A stretch of 64,000 nt of DNA from Notolepis coatsorum (lineage: Eukaryota; Chordata; Actinopteri; Aulopiformes; Paralepididae), in contig OZ020591.1 of assembly GCA_963971535.1 (NCBI GenBank), positions 12,089,891 through 12,153,890 of the forward strand, given 5' to 3'. The position numbers were made by a program, and so were the translations under genes. The notes beneath the pieces were generated by a model, which made no database searches, was not told the DNA's origin, and saw nothing but the letters and a program-made list of their open reading frames with translations. Position 1 is the first letter of the stretch, and the number at the start of each line of letters is the position of its first letter. Positions 10,040 to 21,387 of the stretch are shown here, one piece after another.

Positions 10040-10964
10040 AGAGGATGTTCCTCGCGCCGCTCGTCACGTGCGCGTAACCTTGCCGCAGCATAGGTCGAAA
10101 CGCTCGCGCTGTCTGCCGCTCTGCCGCCCGCGCGGCTTCAACAAGGTGCCGCTCTGCCGCTCTGGCTCTGCCGCCCGCGCGGCTTCTCAATGACAACAAG
10201 GTCTCTCTGGATTAACGCGTGGAATTCCTCCTTGGGACGACAAGGGCGATAATAACCCGCGGTGCCTATATAGTGAGAACCCAGAGGGACAAGGTGAGAG
10301 CTAAAAATAAAGCCGCCGCCGCTGCTGCATCGGAAAATACCTTTATGACAAGCTTAACAGTAACAGTTAGAAGCATTTTGTATGAAAGTATTCTGTACTT
10401 CTATATGACAACTATTAAAGAACTTGAACTTATCAACCGGTAGTCTCATCACGGTCGTGTCCCGCTGTCTGAAGACCGTCTTTATACACGTGCAGTTCCA
10501 TCCTTTTGAGTGGGTTTATCATCATAGCGCCTATTTCTTATCATCATCAGCCACTATTGGCTCCGTGCCCGGTGTACTGTACTGTACTGTAGTCGTTGCC
10601 AGCCTGCAGAAGTTATTATCATCATCAGAGGTGTGGCTTGATGATTGTACTCCGCCGGCATCATCATCACTCGCAGCCAGGCTCCCCGACGCGCGTCATC
10701 CGGCGGAGCAGACAGGCGCACAGCAGCAGCGCACACACACACACACACTACACGCACACACACACACACACACACACAGTCGACTGAGCCGTTAATCGCA
10801 CACAACACACGGTCCTGCAGACAGTCATCCGGCCCGGCGGCGAGCGGCGAGTGAAGATCCGACACTACGGACACTGTCCGCCGCTCCTGATTATATTCGC
10901 GTCGCTCGCAGCGCACGGTCGCCATCCTCCTCCCGGTCCTCCTCCTCCGACACCACCGGTGATC
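10040..10964 (+). promoter_or_regulatory. Probable promoter and 5'-UTR region of the choline transporter gene
   Basis: The stretch directly upstream of the first coding exon is CpG-rich compared with its surroundings, with many CG steps at 10040-10200 and again from about 10670 into exon 1. A TATATAG motif lies near 10267. A 21-bp motif beginning CTCTGCCGCCCGCGCGG is repeated at about 10118 and 10163. A CA repeat (about 10733-10777) lies 190 bp upstream of the start codon. The transcription start and any non-coding first exon cannot be fixed from sequence alone. Confidence 0.5.
10367..10436 (+). mobile_element. 3' end fragment of an L2/CR1-type LINE
   Basis: About 70 bp match the 3' end of the LINE copy at 58487-59586 (ACAACTATTAAAGAACTTGAAC type). 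It is severely 5'-truncated. Confidence 0.75.
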
Positions 10965-11148
10965 ATGGCTCTCAACGTGCCCGGGGTGATCGTCATGGTG
11001 CTCTTCTACCTGCTGGTGCTGGGCACCGGCATCTGGGCGTCCTTCAAGTCCAAGCGGGAGGCGAAGAAGAGCCAGGGCGACAAGACCGAGATGGCCCTCC
11101 TGGGCAACCGGGGGATCAGCCTGGTGGTGGGCATCTTCACCATGACCG
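10965..11148 (+). CDS. slc5a7-like: High-affinity choline transporter-like, coding exon 1
   Basis: First coding exon of a sodium/choline symporter of the SLC5 family, which in cholinergic neurons takes up choline for acetylcholine synthesis at the presynaptic membrane. It encodes residues 1-61, beginning MALNVPGVIVMVLFYLLVLG. This matches the N-terminal extracellular stub, transmembrane segment 1 and first intracellular loop of CHT1, and ends at the conserved GIFTMT before the ATWVGGG motif of exon 2. The start is the only Met fitting the family N-terminus; the frame stays open upstream but reads proline-rich UTR-like sequence. The donor is CCG|GTGAGT, phase 1. The protein is clearly a family member but differs from mammalian CHT1 at many positions, so it may be a divergent fish paralog rather than the neuronal ortholog. 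Confidence 0.93.
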
Positions 11149-11342
11149 GTGAGTGGTATTGTTATTATTATTATTATAGGATATAATGTGCCCCATCGTG
11201 GCTTAATAATGTGTTTGACTATGTGGGGTGCAAATAGTAGCCATGCATCATCATCATCATCACAAATACTTGTTATTGGTGTTAATTAATGAGAGATCAT
11301 AATTATGTCCCCGATTTGACTCGATTCTCTCGATGCAGCGCA

Positions 11343-11369
11343 GGGGGGGGGGGGGGGGGGGGGGGGGGG
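11343..11369. repeat. 27-nt G homopolymer
   Basis: An uninterrupted G run in intron 1, able to form G-quadruplexes and prone to length error. Confidence 0.95.
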
Positions 11370-11578
11370 CAGCGCATGTACGGGATGTTCACACGGGAGC
11401 AATAAAAGTACACAATGAATGGAAGTGTAGTGCGTAGTACGTCTCTGCAGTCACTTTTGTACTTTACAGTAATAGCCAAGATGTTGGTTTACTATCATGT
11501 TACTACAAGCTGACCGATAGTTAGTCTTCTAACCTGATTTTTTTAAATTTATTAATACATTTGTAATCCTGAATAAAA

Positions 11579-11728
11579 TGTGTGTGCGTTTGTGCGTGTG
11601 TGTGTGTGTGCGTGTGTGCGTGCGTGCGTGTGTGTGTGTGCGTGTTTGTGTGCGTGTGTGCGTGCGTGTGTGTGTGTGTGCGTGCGTGTGTGTGTGTGTG
11701 CGTGTGTGCGTGTGTGTGTGTGTGTGTC
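11579..11728 (+). repeat. TG/CG-rich microsatellite forming the exon 2 acceptor region
   Basis: 150 nt of TG repeats with CG interruptions and no adenosine at all. It ends six bases before exon 2 (TCATACAG follows the last TG). It occupies the place of the polypyrimidine tract and of the usual branch-point window. Confidence 0.95.
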
Positions 11729-11734
11729 ATACAG

Positions 11735-11848
11735 CTACATGGGTCGGAGGCGGATTTATCGTCGGCACGACAGAGGCGGTGTACAACCCTTCTATGGGAT
11801 TAATCTGGGCCGTCATGCCAATATCAGCAACCCTGTGTTTCATTGTCG
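11735..11848 (+). CDS. slc5a7-like: High-affinity choline transporter-like, coding exon 2
   Basis: 114 nt, entered and left in phase 1. It encodes the conserved [16 protein letters not shown] segment (transmembrane segment 2 and the sodium/substrate pathway region of SLC5 transporters), followed by [10 protein letters not shown]. The acceptor CATACAG lies directly after a TG tract without a normal polypyrimidine tract. The donor is GTCG|GTAAGA. The joined codon with exon 1 gives Ala, as in the family. Confidence 0.93.
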
Positions 11849-13399
11849 GTAAGAGATGCTAATTTAAAACAGAACACCTGTCCTGTGTGTCTTTGGTCTT
11901 GATACACTGTATATACTGTATATACTGTATATGCATGGCTGGTCGTCCCACTTCCTCATTTCACAACGTGTTGCTGATTCAAAGCTATTTGATCGAGATG
12001 TCGTGTGACATAGTGTTGCCCCCCCCTCACCCCCACCCCTCCCCCCTAGCGAATCACTTTCATCCACACCAGCAATAGCAGTGGCAAAATATTTGCTGAG
12101 TGTGGAGATTATGGTACAACAAGTATGCATTCCGGTTACTTACACGCACGGGGTCACATGAGAAAAACAGGAGTGATCCTTTAACACCCCCCCCCCCCCC
12201 ATGAATTTTCATTGACAGAAAATGTCAGTTTTATCAATTTTTTCTCCTCCACACATATTGTACTCTTTGAATAAGAGAGGATAGAAGCTATTCATAGACT
12301 GGCCTTGTTTTCACTGCAGTTCAAAAGTCTGCTTTACTACAAAAAGGCTATTAGTGTTACTGGTCTGTATTAGGGTTAGGGTACCACACCACCGATACAG
12401 AGTACCGATCTCGTCCGATACGGAGTACCGATCTCGTCTGATACAGAGTTCTAGTCTGTTGCGTTTACTGAAGTGAACAGTGTAGATTTAGTGTGACATC
12501 TGATGAAGTGTGAAGGTCCATTGATTGATTCCAACTCCCCATGCACACATAAATATTCATTATCAACAGTAACGGCGTGGATGAGCATTTCCTGTCAGGC
12601 ACATGACCTGAAGTAATATTTTAGACAATACCACAGTAGTGGTGTACAGTTGTGATTATCGGCGCGGTGTGACGTGGTCGTGGAACTAGGAACTAGGTCA
12701 CCACACTAATACAAAAATAAACCACCATAGCACGACCTTGAGTATGCTGTTGCTATTACACAACATGATCCTTTCAAACACACAAGATTAACTAAAACAA
12801 AGACCAAATCTTTATTTTGGCGCTCTACCAACACAAATGAGTTCTCCACATGGTGAAGCAGTGCAAGGTACCAGGTCCGATACTGCTGTTATAAGCCAAT
12901 CAGCACTCTGCGTCACACAGCCCGAGAGAGCTCTGCCCCAGACTGCCTCACAGTCGTAACCCGCGTTAGCAGCACCGACGTCCGTGGCCCAGTTAGTTTG
13001 GAAGAAAATGTATGAATAGTATAACAAATGGCCAAATATTAAGCTTGTCTGGACATTTAGGAGCTGTGCTGTGTGGTATAATAGCCTTATCTGCGAAAAT
13101 AAACCATCCTTTATCATCGCCGTGTTCCATCGACCGTTGCCATGGAAACGGCACAGAAGCAATAAAGTGACGCTCTGCACAGACGGATGCACTGAAGTGA
13201 CATTTCTTTCACTTCTTCTAACTCATTTTCGGTTCATATTTTTACAGTAAGACTATTATAGACTCAAAACGATGGAGGGGGGAATAATTAATAAAACATA
13301 ATTCATTCAATATGTTAAGTTAATATCTTCCTCTCGGGCAGAGATGTTTGACGGTGTCTCTCGTCCGACCGCCTACGTAGGACGAGTGGTTATATATGA

Positions 13400-13760
13400 A
13401 TCAGAATGAGAATCAGAAAGGTCTTTATTGCCAAGAGAAGTTTACACATTTTCTACACAGGAATTTGATTTGGTCGTTTCTGGTGCGACATTATTAACAG
13501 ACAGACAATTATGGTAGAATAAAATAAAAGGGTCCTAATGTTCCGGAGCTCATCTCTGGTGAAAGAGCTCCTGATATCTTGGCCAAACACTACATGATTT
13601 ACCAACAAAAACATACAAAACAACACGCACCAAAAAACACAGAGGCGACCGTCCGTGGCGCCATCCTCCTGGGTCACGCAGTGTCTCTTGGCCGACCCAC
13701 AATGCATTGGGAAGTAGAAAAAGGCAGAAAAGTAATATAAGTTTGAAACACTTCACGGGG
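13400..13760 (-). mobile_element. Short LINE-derived repeat
   Basis: On the minus strand the sequence ends in a CTTGGCAATAAAGACC then TTTCTGATTCTCATTCTG tail typical of fish LINE 3' ends. Upstream a short frame reads SSFTRDELRNIRT, which resembles the start of a LINE polyprotein. A 5' piece fused to a 3' tail would mean an internally deleted copy. Family not assigned. Confidence 0.5.
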
Positions 13761-14520
13761 TGTAGTAAGTGGATTTAGAGTTTGTAGATTAGGCACAAAC
13801 AAATACGCAAACCCAGTTTATTTGAGTGACACGTATTAGAATGTAAACACAAGTTGGATTCCCGTCTGGCAAACTGTATCGGATCTATTTTAAGAATTTG
13901 CATACTGCCATGTTAAGTCCAGTGGCTTAGGTCAGTGAAATTTATGTTGGTCAAAATGAACAGCGCTCTCTCCCACGGACACAAGAAAAGCAACACCACA
14001 ATCTGTCATGACGACATAAAACTGTTTGAAGCGAGAGACGGACGTCGCAGTCTCCCGGAATAATGTGCTCGAGCTCCCGTGTGAACGCCACACTTCATAC
14101 TGGTGTCATCGGTACTTGAACCGGAATATTTCCAGAAAATGATCCTGTTTTTTCCATCCCATCAATTGGATTCTAGAAGAGGCTGTCTATATAACGGGCT
14201 CTCACAGCTCCTTGGCCCTGACATGTCTGGCTCGGGGCCAGACGAACCCTCCGAACTCACGTGTTGGAAGGCCGTGCCGAACCTGCCCAAGGGCATGACT
14301 ACCGTCTAGTGAAATTCAGGGGTGCGTCCCCTTTAACAACAAGTAAACGTTTTTGTGCTGCGTGATTAGCATTTTGGCTAATTGTGGTCAATAATTCACT
14401 AATACAATATGAGTGTTCAGTGTTAATAGTAAGTAGCAAGCTTTGTTCTGATACACGCGCTGGATAATCGAGGGTTGAAAAAGTCACTTTCAAAATATAA
14501 TCCAGACTTGCTGTTGCTGC

Positions 14521-14735
14521 CGGTGATGTGAAATGCATCACTTCCTGTATGCCGGACGATGTGAAACGCATCACTTCCTGTATGCCGGACGATCTGAAAC
14601 GCATCACTTCCCATCACGATTTTAACAATGTTCAACAGCGTGTTCACATTGTACAGCTGAGTAGAATGTGAAAACATTCCTGAACTGGCTGTCGGTAGAA
14701 TCACAACATTCCTGAACCGGGTATCGGTAGAATCA
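14521..14735. repeat. Two short tandem repeats
   Basis: GATGTGAAACGCATCACTTC with the following CTGTATGCCGGAC (about 34 bp) occurs nearly three times at 14521-14610. ACATTCCTGAACYGG plus TGTCGGTAGAATCAC occurs twice at about 14672-14738. Confidence 0.8.
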
Positions 14736-14761
14736 CGATGGGCGATAGAGAGAATGTGCGG

Positions 14762-14893
14762 GTAAACATTTACATTTACATTTACATTTAGTCATTTAGC
14801 TGACGCTTTTATCCAAAGCGACTTACAAGTTCTGTACGACAAGCCATCAGGAAGAGCACAACTCTATCAGCTGAGTAACAATGTTCATCATTC
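14762..14893 (-). mobile_element. LINE 3' end (L2-like)
   Basis: Contains (ACATTT)n, GTCATTTAGCTGACGC and ATCCAAAGCGACTTACAAG, a 3' terminal sequence widespread in teleosts. The same sequence is on the other strand at 46880-47007, there preceded by LINE coding sequence. Confidence 0.75.
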
Positions 14894-15319
14894 CTTCTGA
14901 TTTCCGGGAATGTCATTTGAATCATCAACACCTACAAACAAAAATACCATAATCTAAGTAGCCTTTTCTCTACAAATTAATCCATGATTAATCCAATAAG
15001 TAACCCCCCCTTTTCCCACCAAAGCATCTCTAATCTGATTTCTAACTAAACTAATCTACTGTTTTTGTTTGTTTTGTCTTGCATACATTTTAATTTTTTT
15101 TTTTACATCTGACAACTTAACCCTTTCATGTAAAGTAATTTTTAAACATTCTTTTTAATACTATTAGAATTACAGAAGTAGCCGTTGTCATTTGAATCAT
15201 CATTTGAATGTTATCAACATTGTAATATGGACCCACCATAAAAAGTGTGTTGTTTCCTGTCAAGTCATTGCATGTTAAACCCTGGAGGTTAACTTGAGTT
15301 CTCTCGTTGGACGGTTGAG

Positions 15320-15475
15320 GTGGACTGTTCTTCGCCAAGCCAATGAGGGATCAGAAATATGTCACCATGATGGACCCGTTCCAGATCAAGTATGGGAAAG
15401 CACCGACTGCCGCACTCTCCGTGGCCTCGCTGGTGTCGGAAATCATGTGGGTGGCAGGAACCCTGATCGGTTTAG
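15320..15475 (+). CDS. slc5a7-like: High-affinity choline transporter-like, coding exon 3
   Basis: 156 nt, phase 1 on both sides. It encodes the conserved GLFFAKPMR motif at the start of the loop after transmembrane segment 3, then YVTMMDPFQIKYGK and the next membrane helix (SEIMWVAGTLIGLG). The first codon, joined with exon 2, gives Gly, as in CHT1. The acceptor is GGTTGAG|GT, with only a weak pyrimidine tract before it. The donor is TTAG|GTAAGC. Confidence 0.93.
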
Positions 15476-16291
15476 GTAAGCATGTGCCTGTTTGTTGTTT
15501 CTTCCTCTGCTCTGGAACCACCTGCTGTGTGCGGTTGTTAAGGCTGTTTCCCCGAAGCCTGCTTTTGGGATTCGAACTTCGTCAGGGTTTTTCCGATCAG
15601 ACGTTCGAACCTTCGTTTTTAATTAAAAATGTATAATAAAATAAAACATTTCAATTTCTATTTCTTTAAAAAAAATGTTTTTTTATATATCCTCAAACTA
15701 AATCCTCAACTGATTAAATTAGTCTTTTTCTTTTTAACTCATCAGTTTCTTTTAATGTCTGAAGGAGTCGACTGAAGGCTTCTTGTCCTCTGTGAAAGCA
15801 TGCAATTGGTCCACTGATGGATACATCTTGATATGTCTAATGTGTGAAATCCTCTTTCAGTGCCTCTCTGCCTGTTTTCTTAGGCAGTTAGCCTCGCTGG
15901 TATGAGCCATTAGCGCTTCTAGGCCTCTTTGCTTTTGGAAAGAATGATCAAAAAATATATATAAATAATAATAATGATAAATTATTTTTATTTAAATTTA
16001 TTTTTTGCATTCGACTAAGAGGTTGGCAGTCGACTACGGCTCCTTTCGATCGATTAGTCGACTATTCGACTAGTAGAGGTCAGCCCTAGTGTGGTTGTGT
16101 GTGTGTGTGTGGTTGTGTGTTTATTGTGCTATCTGTCTAGTTCTATTGAAGGCATCTATCTGACTGTCATTTGAATACAAATTTGACTGAACGCTATTTA
16201 AAATATGTATTTATGATGTTTGTTTTCATGTCCCCCACCTGTTTAATCTGAATGTCATTACAATGTGTGTGTTCAAGATTCAAGAGGTTTA

Positions 16292-16352
16292 TTGTGTGTG
16301 TGTGCGTGTGCGTGTGTGCGTGCGTGCGTGCGTGCGTGTGTGTGTGTGTGTG
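16292..16352. repeat. (TG)n/(CG)n microsatellite
   Basis: TGTG and CGTG repeats, about 60 bp. Confidence 0.9.
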
Positions 16353-16504
16353 TATATGCACACACCTGGGGAAGATGGGTTATTTTTATAACCTTAAAAT
16401 GACCTTAAAAGGGTTTAATAACCTTCCTACGACCAGGAAAATAAATCTTGTGTCTTCCTGCTCATGTAGGAACATTTCTATATTTAATGGGACAGGGAGG
16501 GGCA

Positions 16505-18130
16505 TGAGGATGCTTTATCACACCCTACTGAACCAGGGAAATACTAATCCAGTTCTGCAGAACGTGCTTTATCACACCTTACTGAACCAGGGACATACTA
16601 ATCCAGTTCTGCAGAAACATGCTTTATCACACCCTACTGAACCAGGGAAATACTAATCCAGTTCTACAGGAACGTGCTTTATCACACCCTACTGAACCAG
16701 GGACATACTGATCCAGTTCTGCAGAACGTGCTTTATCACACCCTACTGAACCAGGGACATACTAATCCAGTTCTGCAGAACGTGCTTTATCACACCCTAC
16801 TGAACCAGGGACATACTAATCCAGTTCTGCAGGAACGTGCTTTATCACACCCTACTGAACCAGGGACATACTAATCCAGTTCTGCAGGAACGTGCTTTAT
16901 CACACCCTACTGAACCAGGGACATACTAATCCAGTTCTGCAGGAACGTGCTTTATCACACCCTACTGAACCAGGGACATACTAATCCAGTTCTGCAGAAC
17001 GTGCTTTATCACACCCTACTGAACCAGGGACATACTAATCCAGTTCTGCAGAACGTGCTTTATCACACCCTACTGAACCAGGGACATACTAATCCAGTTC
17101 TGCAGAACATGCTTTATCACACCCTACTGAACCAGGGACATACTGATCCAGTTCTGCAGGAACATGCTTTATCACACCCTACTGAACCAGGGACATACTA
17201 ATCCAGTTCTCCAGGAACGTGCTTTATCACACCCTACTGAACCAGGGACATACTAATCCAGTTCTGCAGAACATGCTTTATCACACCCTACTGAACCAGG
17301 GACATACTAATCCAGTTCTACAGGAACGTGCTTTATCACACCCTACTGAACCAGGGACATACTAATCCAGTTCTGCAGAACATGCTTTATCACACCCTAC
17401 TGAACCAGGGACATACTGATCCAGTTCTGCAGAACGTGCTTTATCACACCCTACTGAACCAGGGACATACTAATCCAGTTCTGCAGGAACGTGCTTTATC
17501 ACACCTTACTGAACCAGGGACATACTAATCCAGTTCTACAGGAACATGCTTTATCACACCTTACTGAACCAGGGACATACTGATCCAGTTCTACAGGAAC
17601 ATGCTTTATCACACCTTACTGAACCAGGGAAATACTAATCCAGTTCTGCAGGAACGTGCTTTATCACACCCTACTGAACCAGGGACATACTAATCCAGTT
17701 CTACAGGAACATGCTTTATCACACCCTACTGAACCAGGGACATACTAATCCAGTTCTGCAGGAACATGCTTTATCACACCCTACTGAACCAGGGACATAC
17801 TGATCCAGTTCTACAGGAACGTGCTTTCACACCCTACTGAACCAGGGACATACTAATCCAGTTCTGCAGAACATGCTTTATCACACCCTACTGAACCAGG
17901 GACATACTAATCCAGTTCTACAGGAACGTGCTTTATCACACCCTACTGAACCAGGGAAATACTAATCCAGTTCTCCAGGAACATGCTTTATCACACCCTA
18001 CTGAACCAGGGACATACTGATCCAGTTCTGCAGAACATGCTTTATCACACCCTACTGAACCAGGGACATACTGATCCAGTTCTGCAGAACATGCTTTATC
18101 ACACCCTACTGAACCAGGGACATACTGATC
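16505..18130. repeat. 54/55-bp minisatellite, about 30 copies
   Basis: Units begin TGCTTTATCACACCCTACTG and end with CCAGTTCTGCAGAACG or CAGGAACG. Units differ at a few fixed positions (CTAATCC/CTGATCC, CTGCAG/CTACAG, 54 or 55 bp), which form an internal variant code. The open frames seen in it are artefacts of a repeat without stops. Confidence 0.97.
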
Positions 18131-19311
18131 CAAACTCATATTGCTTTTGTTTAGTCTGAGACTGAACAGAAAAAAAGAAAGCACACTAATAAAGCCGCGT
18201 TTCTACTCAAAGTACCTTTAGTCCCAGGAACTACTTTTTCAAGGAGGTTCGTAAAAAAGGTTTGTTCAGCCCTTTGTCGTCTGCATTTCCACCATGGTCT
18301 AAAGATCCTCAAAGATTAGGCAAAGTAGTCCGCTGACGTATGAAAAAGGTCTCAATCAGGTATTCCAGTGTCTCAATAATAGTTAACTACACTAGAACAC
18401 AGACAATTTTCTCTAATCAGATCTTTGTGATCACATGAACAGACCAATGTTCCCTGCATACTCTTTTGCCATATATTGGTAATTGAATTGAACAGGAATG
18501 TGCAACAGCGTTAACAACATTAGGTTTAACGTGTGCATTTCCCCGGTTGGTAAGACTACTGTGCTGTGGCTTTGCCTGGTTCAGATCAAATCCAGATCAA
18601 ACACTGTCAAACGAGGCATTGCCGGTATGAATTAAGATCCAGCAATTGCATATCCTATTTCTTGACTAAAACCTTGTCAAAGATATTTTGGTGAACCGAT
18701 TAGGTGGCTGGATTCTCTCCTCATATACATATCTATATATCATATCCCTCATATACAGTATCCACGCTGAGTCTGTGCTCCCTCCCCGGAGACCAACAGT
18801 GGTGTGTAGTGAAAAAGCAACAGGGCCAAATAGCGAGAGTGCTAAAATGGCCAATGGCGTACTTTAAATACTTAACCTACAAACACGAAACTCTTCTGAC
18901 AGCACAATATTGACATAACTAAGTGATTCGCTGAATTAAACGGATCAATTTCTTAATACAATTATCCGATCGTTGGCGTCTGTCTGTGTGTCTGGCAGCA
19001 CATCTCGCAGACTAAAAGGCTGAGGTGGACGAGACGCTGCACATGGGCCGACAGCAGGTCGATTCTGGAATATTTTCCCACTCGACAAGTATTTTATTTG
19101 AATACATTTCCATCATTGTCCATTAAAATAGAGTAGATTCAGTATGAAGTTGGACCTTTTGAACACAAGAGGACGGTACTACGCAGGTTCTCTGCTGTGT
19201 ATGCATGTTTATGCGTGAATGCATTGCTATAATTGTCCATTGCAATAAGTCCCGCCCCCTTTCCTATCTCATGAACCGCTTGTTGTAAAAAGTTATGAAA
19301 GGTGTCACGGT

Positions 19312-19789
19312 CTAGGCGGCTGGGTGGCGCAGCGGACATTGCGCTCGTCACCAACGCACGAGACACCGGTATCGAATCCGGCGGTCGCCGTTGCCTCCGG
19401 CTTGGACCAGCCGTCATACTATCTCAATTGGCAGAGGTAGCGGGTGGGAAGTCGACGGGTGGTAATCTGGACGTTGTAAACAGCGACTCCTACAGGTCGG
19501 TTGGGGGACGCCTGCACAGCAGAGACAGGAAAATGGCGGGGGCAGTGTGAGCCTCCCACACGTTACACCTCGCCAAATGAGAGTCCGCGCTGACAGGTGA
19601 AAAGATGTGACAGGCTGCCTACACATGTATCGGAGGGGACATGCGATGGGCTTCTATCTTCCCTACAACCGGCCAGTGGGGGGCACATGCGAGCAACATT
19701 CAAGACAGGGGAGGGGAGAATTGGCACGGCTAAATTGGGATGGGAGAAAAATAGAAAAAGGGGAGAAAAAAGTGGATCAAAAAAATTAA
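19312..19789 (+). mobile_element. tRNA-derived SINE, copy 1 of 6
   Basis: The head carries an RNA polymerase III A box (TGGCGCAGCGG) and a B-box-like GGTATCGAATCC. The body is about 400 bp and the tail A-rich. An exact 14-bp target duplication AAAGGTGTCACGGT lies at 19298-19311 and 19790-19803. The five related copies are at 23515, 27425, 30589, 33007 and 51337. Confidence 0.92.
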
Positions 19790-20089
19790 AAAGGTGTCAC
19801 GGTAAGAACAATTCTGCCCGTCACTCACATCCTGTTTCCTGTTTATGAATGAGCATGCTAATGATAATAAACACAGACAGACACATTGACCGACAAAACA
19901 CACCAACCGCTCTCCAATCACAGTTATTAGCATTAGCATTAATATGGGGCATTTTAAGACATTGTTAAAGTGTTATTTCCTAGCCTTATAATTCTTTTGT
20001 TTTTTGGATTATTATATTATAATTTTATTTCTTACTGACCAACGATGATGTTGATGGTAGAGTCCTTTCTCAGCACAACACCAGCTCCA

Positions 20090-20250
20090 GACAGTTAGCC
20101 ACAAACCAATGCAAAGTCAATGGGGTCAAGCTCCTGTCTGTACAAGTCGACAAGCTGAAATATTAAGCAGCAGCACCGTGGAGTAAGTTTCAGCACAGAC
20201 AGGATCCGGACCCCATTGACTTTGCGTTGGTTTATGGCTCCGTGCCAGTA
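20090..20250. repeat. Imperfect inverted repeat
   Basis: ACCAATGCAAAGTCAATGGGG with CTCCTGTCTGT (about 20106-20146) is mirrored by ACAGACAGGATCCGG then CCCCATTGACTTTGC (about 20196-20230). This makes a hairpin about 150 bp long. Probably a small foldback element. Confidence 0.75.
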
Positions 20251-20675
20251 GCCATCAGGCTCTAACCGTGGCCTCTATGGACCGCTGCCAATTTGCTAGA
20301 GAGCTAACGGCTGGTAAACTTGAGAACTGTACGGACTCTGGTGCAGCGTGTCACTTTACCTTATGGACCACGTTACGTATACTATTATCACTATTACTAC
20401 TGACCGATTGAATCCCGCCCACTCGCCACTGTTATCTGTCACTATTATCACTATCACCCGCCACGCTGCTGTGACATCTGAATGTCCCCAGGGGATTAAT
20501 AAAGGAACACGTGACGTGACTTGACTATCTGGAGCTAGTATGAGGAACAGCATGGGTTGTGTTGAGAAAGGAAAGCACTCCTACCAATCAGCACCATCAC
20601 TGGTAAGTAGGAAATGGGATTAGGGGTAAAAAAAATCAGCACTATCCCTTTAATTGGCTCAGACCGTGCCAACAG

Positions 20676-21084
20676 GGAGGTGTAGTCTGACGTCACTCTG
20701 GACCGACCGCGAGGTCCACCCCTATAGGGATGTATCATTGGGAAAATGGATTATCGGCTATTGTAACAATTCTGCCTCATGCACATTGAAAAGCTTTCCA
20801 TTTCTGCACAAAACGAGTTCCCTTCTATCACTAACATTATTGTTTAAGCATTTTTGGTTGAAATAAAATTAGGCGATTTTCTTTTACGGTTAATTGCGAA
20901 TATTTTCACGTCGAGCTATAGATTGTGGATGAATACGCACAGAAAGGTACACCGTGCAAATGTTCACGCTTTATTTGTTTTAAAACGAGACGATGTAGAA
21001 ATGGGCACAATGGGGGAAATACGTTGCAATTTTGCGAGGTGGACCGGCTGGAAACAGCAATGGGTGTAACCGCTACACCTCCCT
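20676..21084. mobile_element. Short TIR element (AGGGAGGTGTAG ends)
   Basis: Ends AGGGAGGTGTAG and CTACACCTCCCT, about 410 bp, no coding frame. A second, interrupted copy in opposite orientation is at 25209-28984 and matches both halves. Superfamily not assigned because a target duplication is not clear. Confidence 0.75.
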
Positions 21085-21387
21085 ATAACCGCCATAATTA
21101 CTTAATCAATTAGACATTCTGTGCAGTAACCACACTCGTCCTCGCTGTAGTCACAGAGGGTGACGGGTCACATGCTATCATTTTAAATGCAGCTAAAGGA
21201 GAGAGAACAATACGAACCCGAGCTTGGACGTCTGCCCTTTGCGTGCGGTTATGTAATCCGTCTGGTGACACGAGAGACAACAGACCGCTGTGGAGGCAAC
21301 ACACCTCACTACCGGCAACAACGTGAGCCGCCCACAGGGTCAGACACACGCCATGTTCAGCTATTTCCTCACAACTAGGGACGTCCC

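Larger units (their letters stand above)
11149..11734 (+). other. Intron 1
   Basis: 586 bp bounded by GTGAGT and CATACAG. It contains a run of 27 G at 11343-11369 and an A-free TG-rich tract that reaches the acceptor. Confidence 0.9.
11849..15319 (+). other. Intron 2
   Basis: 3.5 kb without genes. It contains a small LINE-derived piece (13400-13760), 35-bp and 33-bp tandem repeats (14521-14735), a LINE 3' end (14762-14893), and C-rich runs near 12018 and 12186. The rest shows no structure I recognise. Confidence 0.85.

Noticed and set aside
13453..13756. Small secreted or membrane protein on the minus strand
   Set aside because: The sequence fits a LINE-derived repeat with a typical 3' tail. 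No independent evidence for a host gene.
15537..16090. Element between AAGGCTGTTTCCCC and CAGCCCTAG
   Set aside because: Terminal similarity is too weak and no target duplication is visible.
16505..18130. CRISPR-like appearance of regularly spaced repeats
   Set aside because: Units are contiguous and nearly identical along their whole length, without unique spacers, in a vertebrate intron. It is a minisatellite.
18185..18350. MITE end resembling CGCGTTTCTACTCAAAGTACC
   Set aside because: Only one end is recognisable; no partner terminus found nearby.
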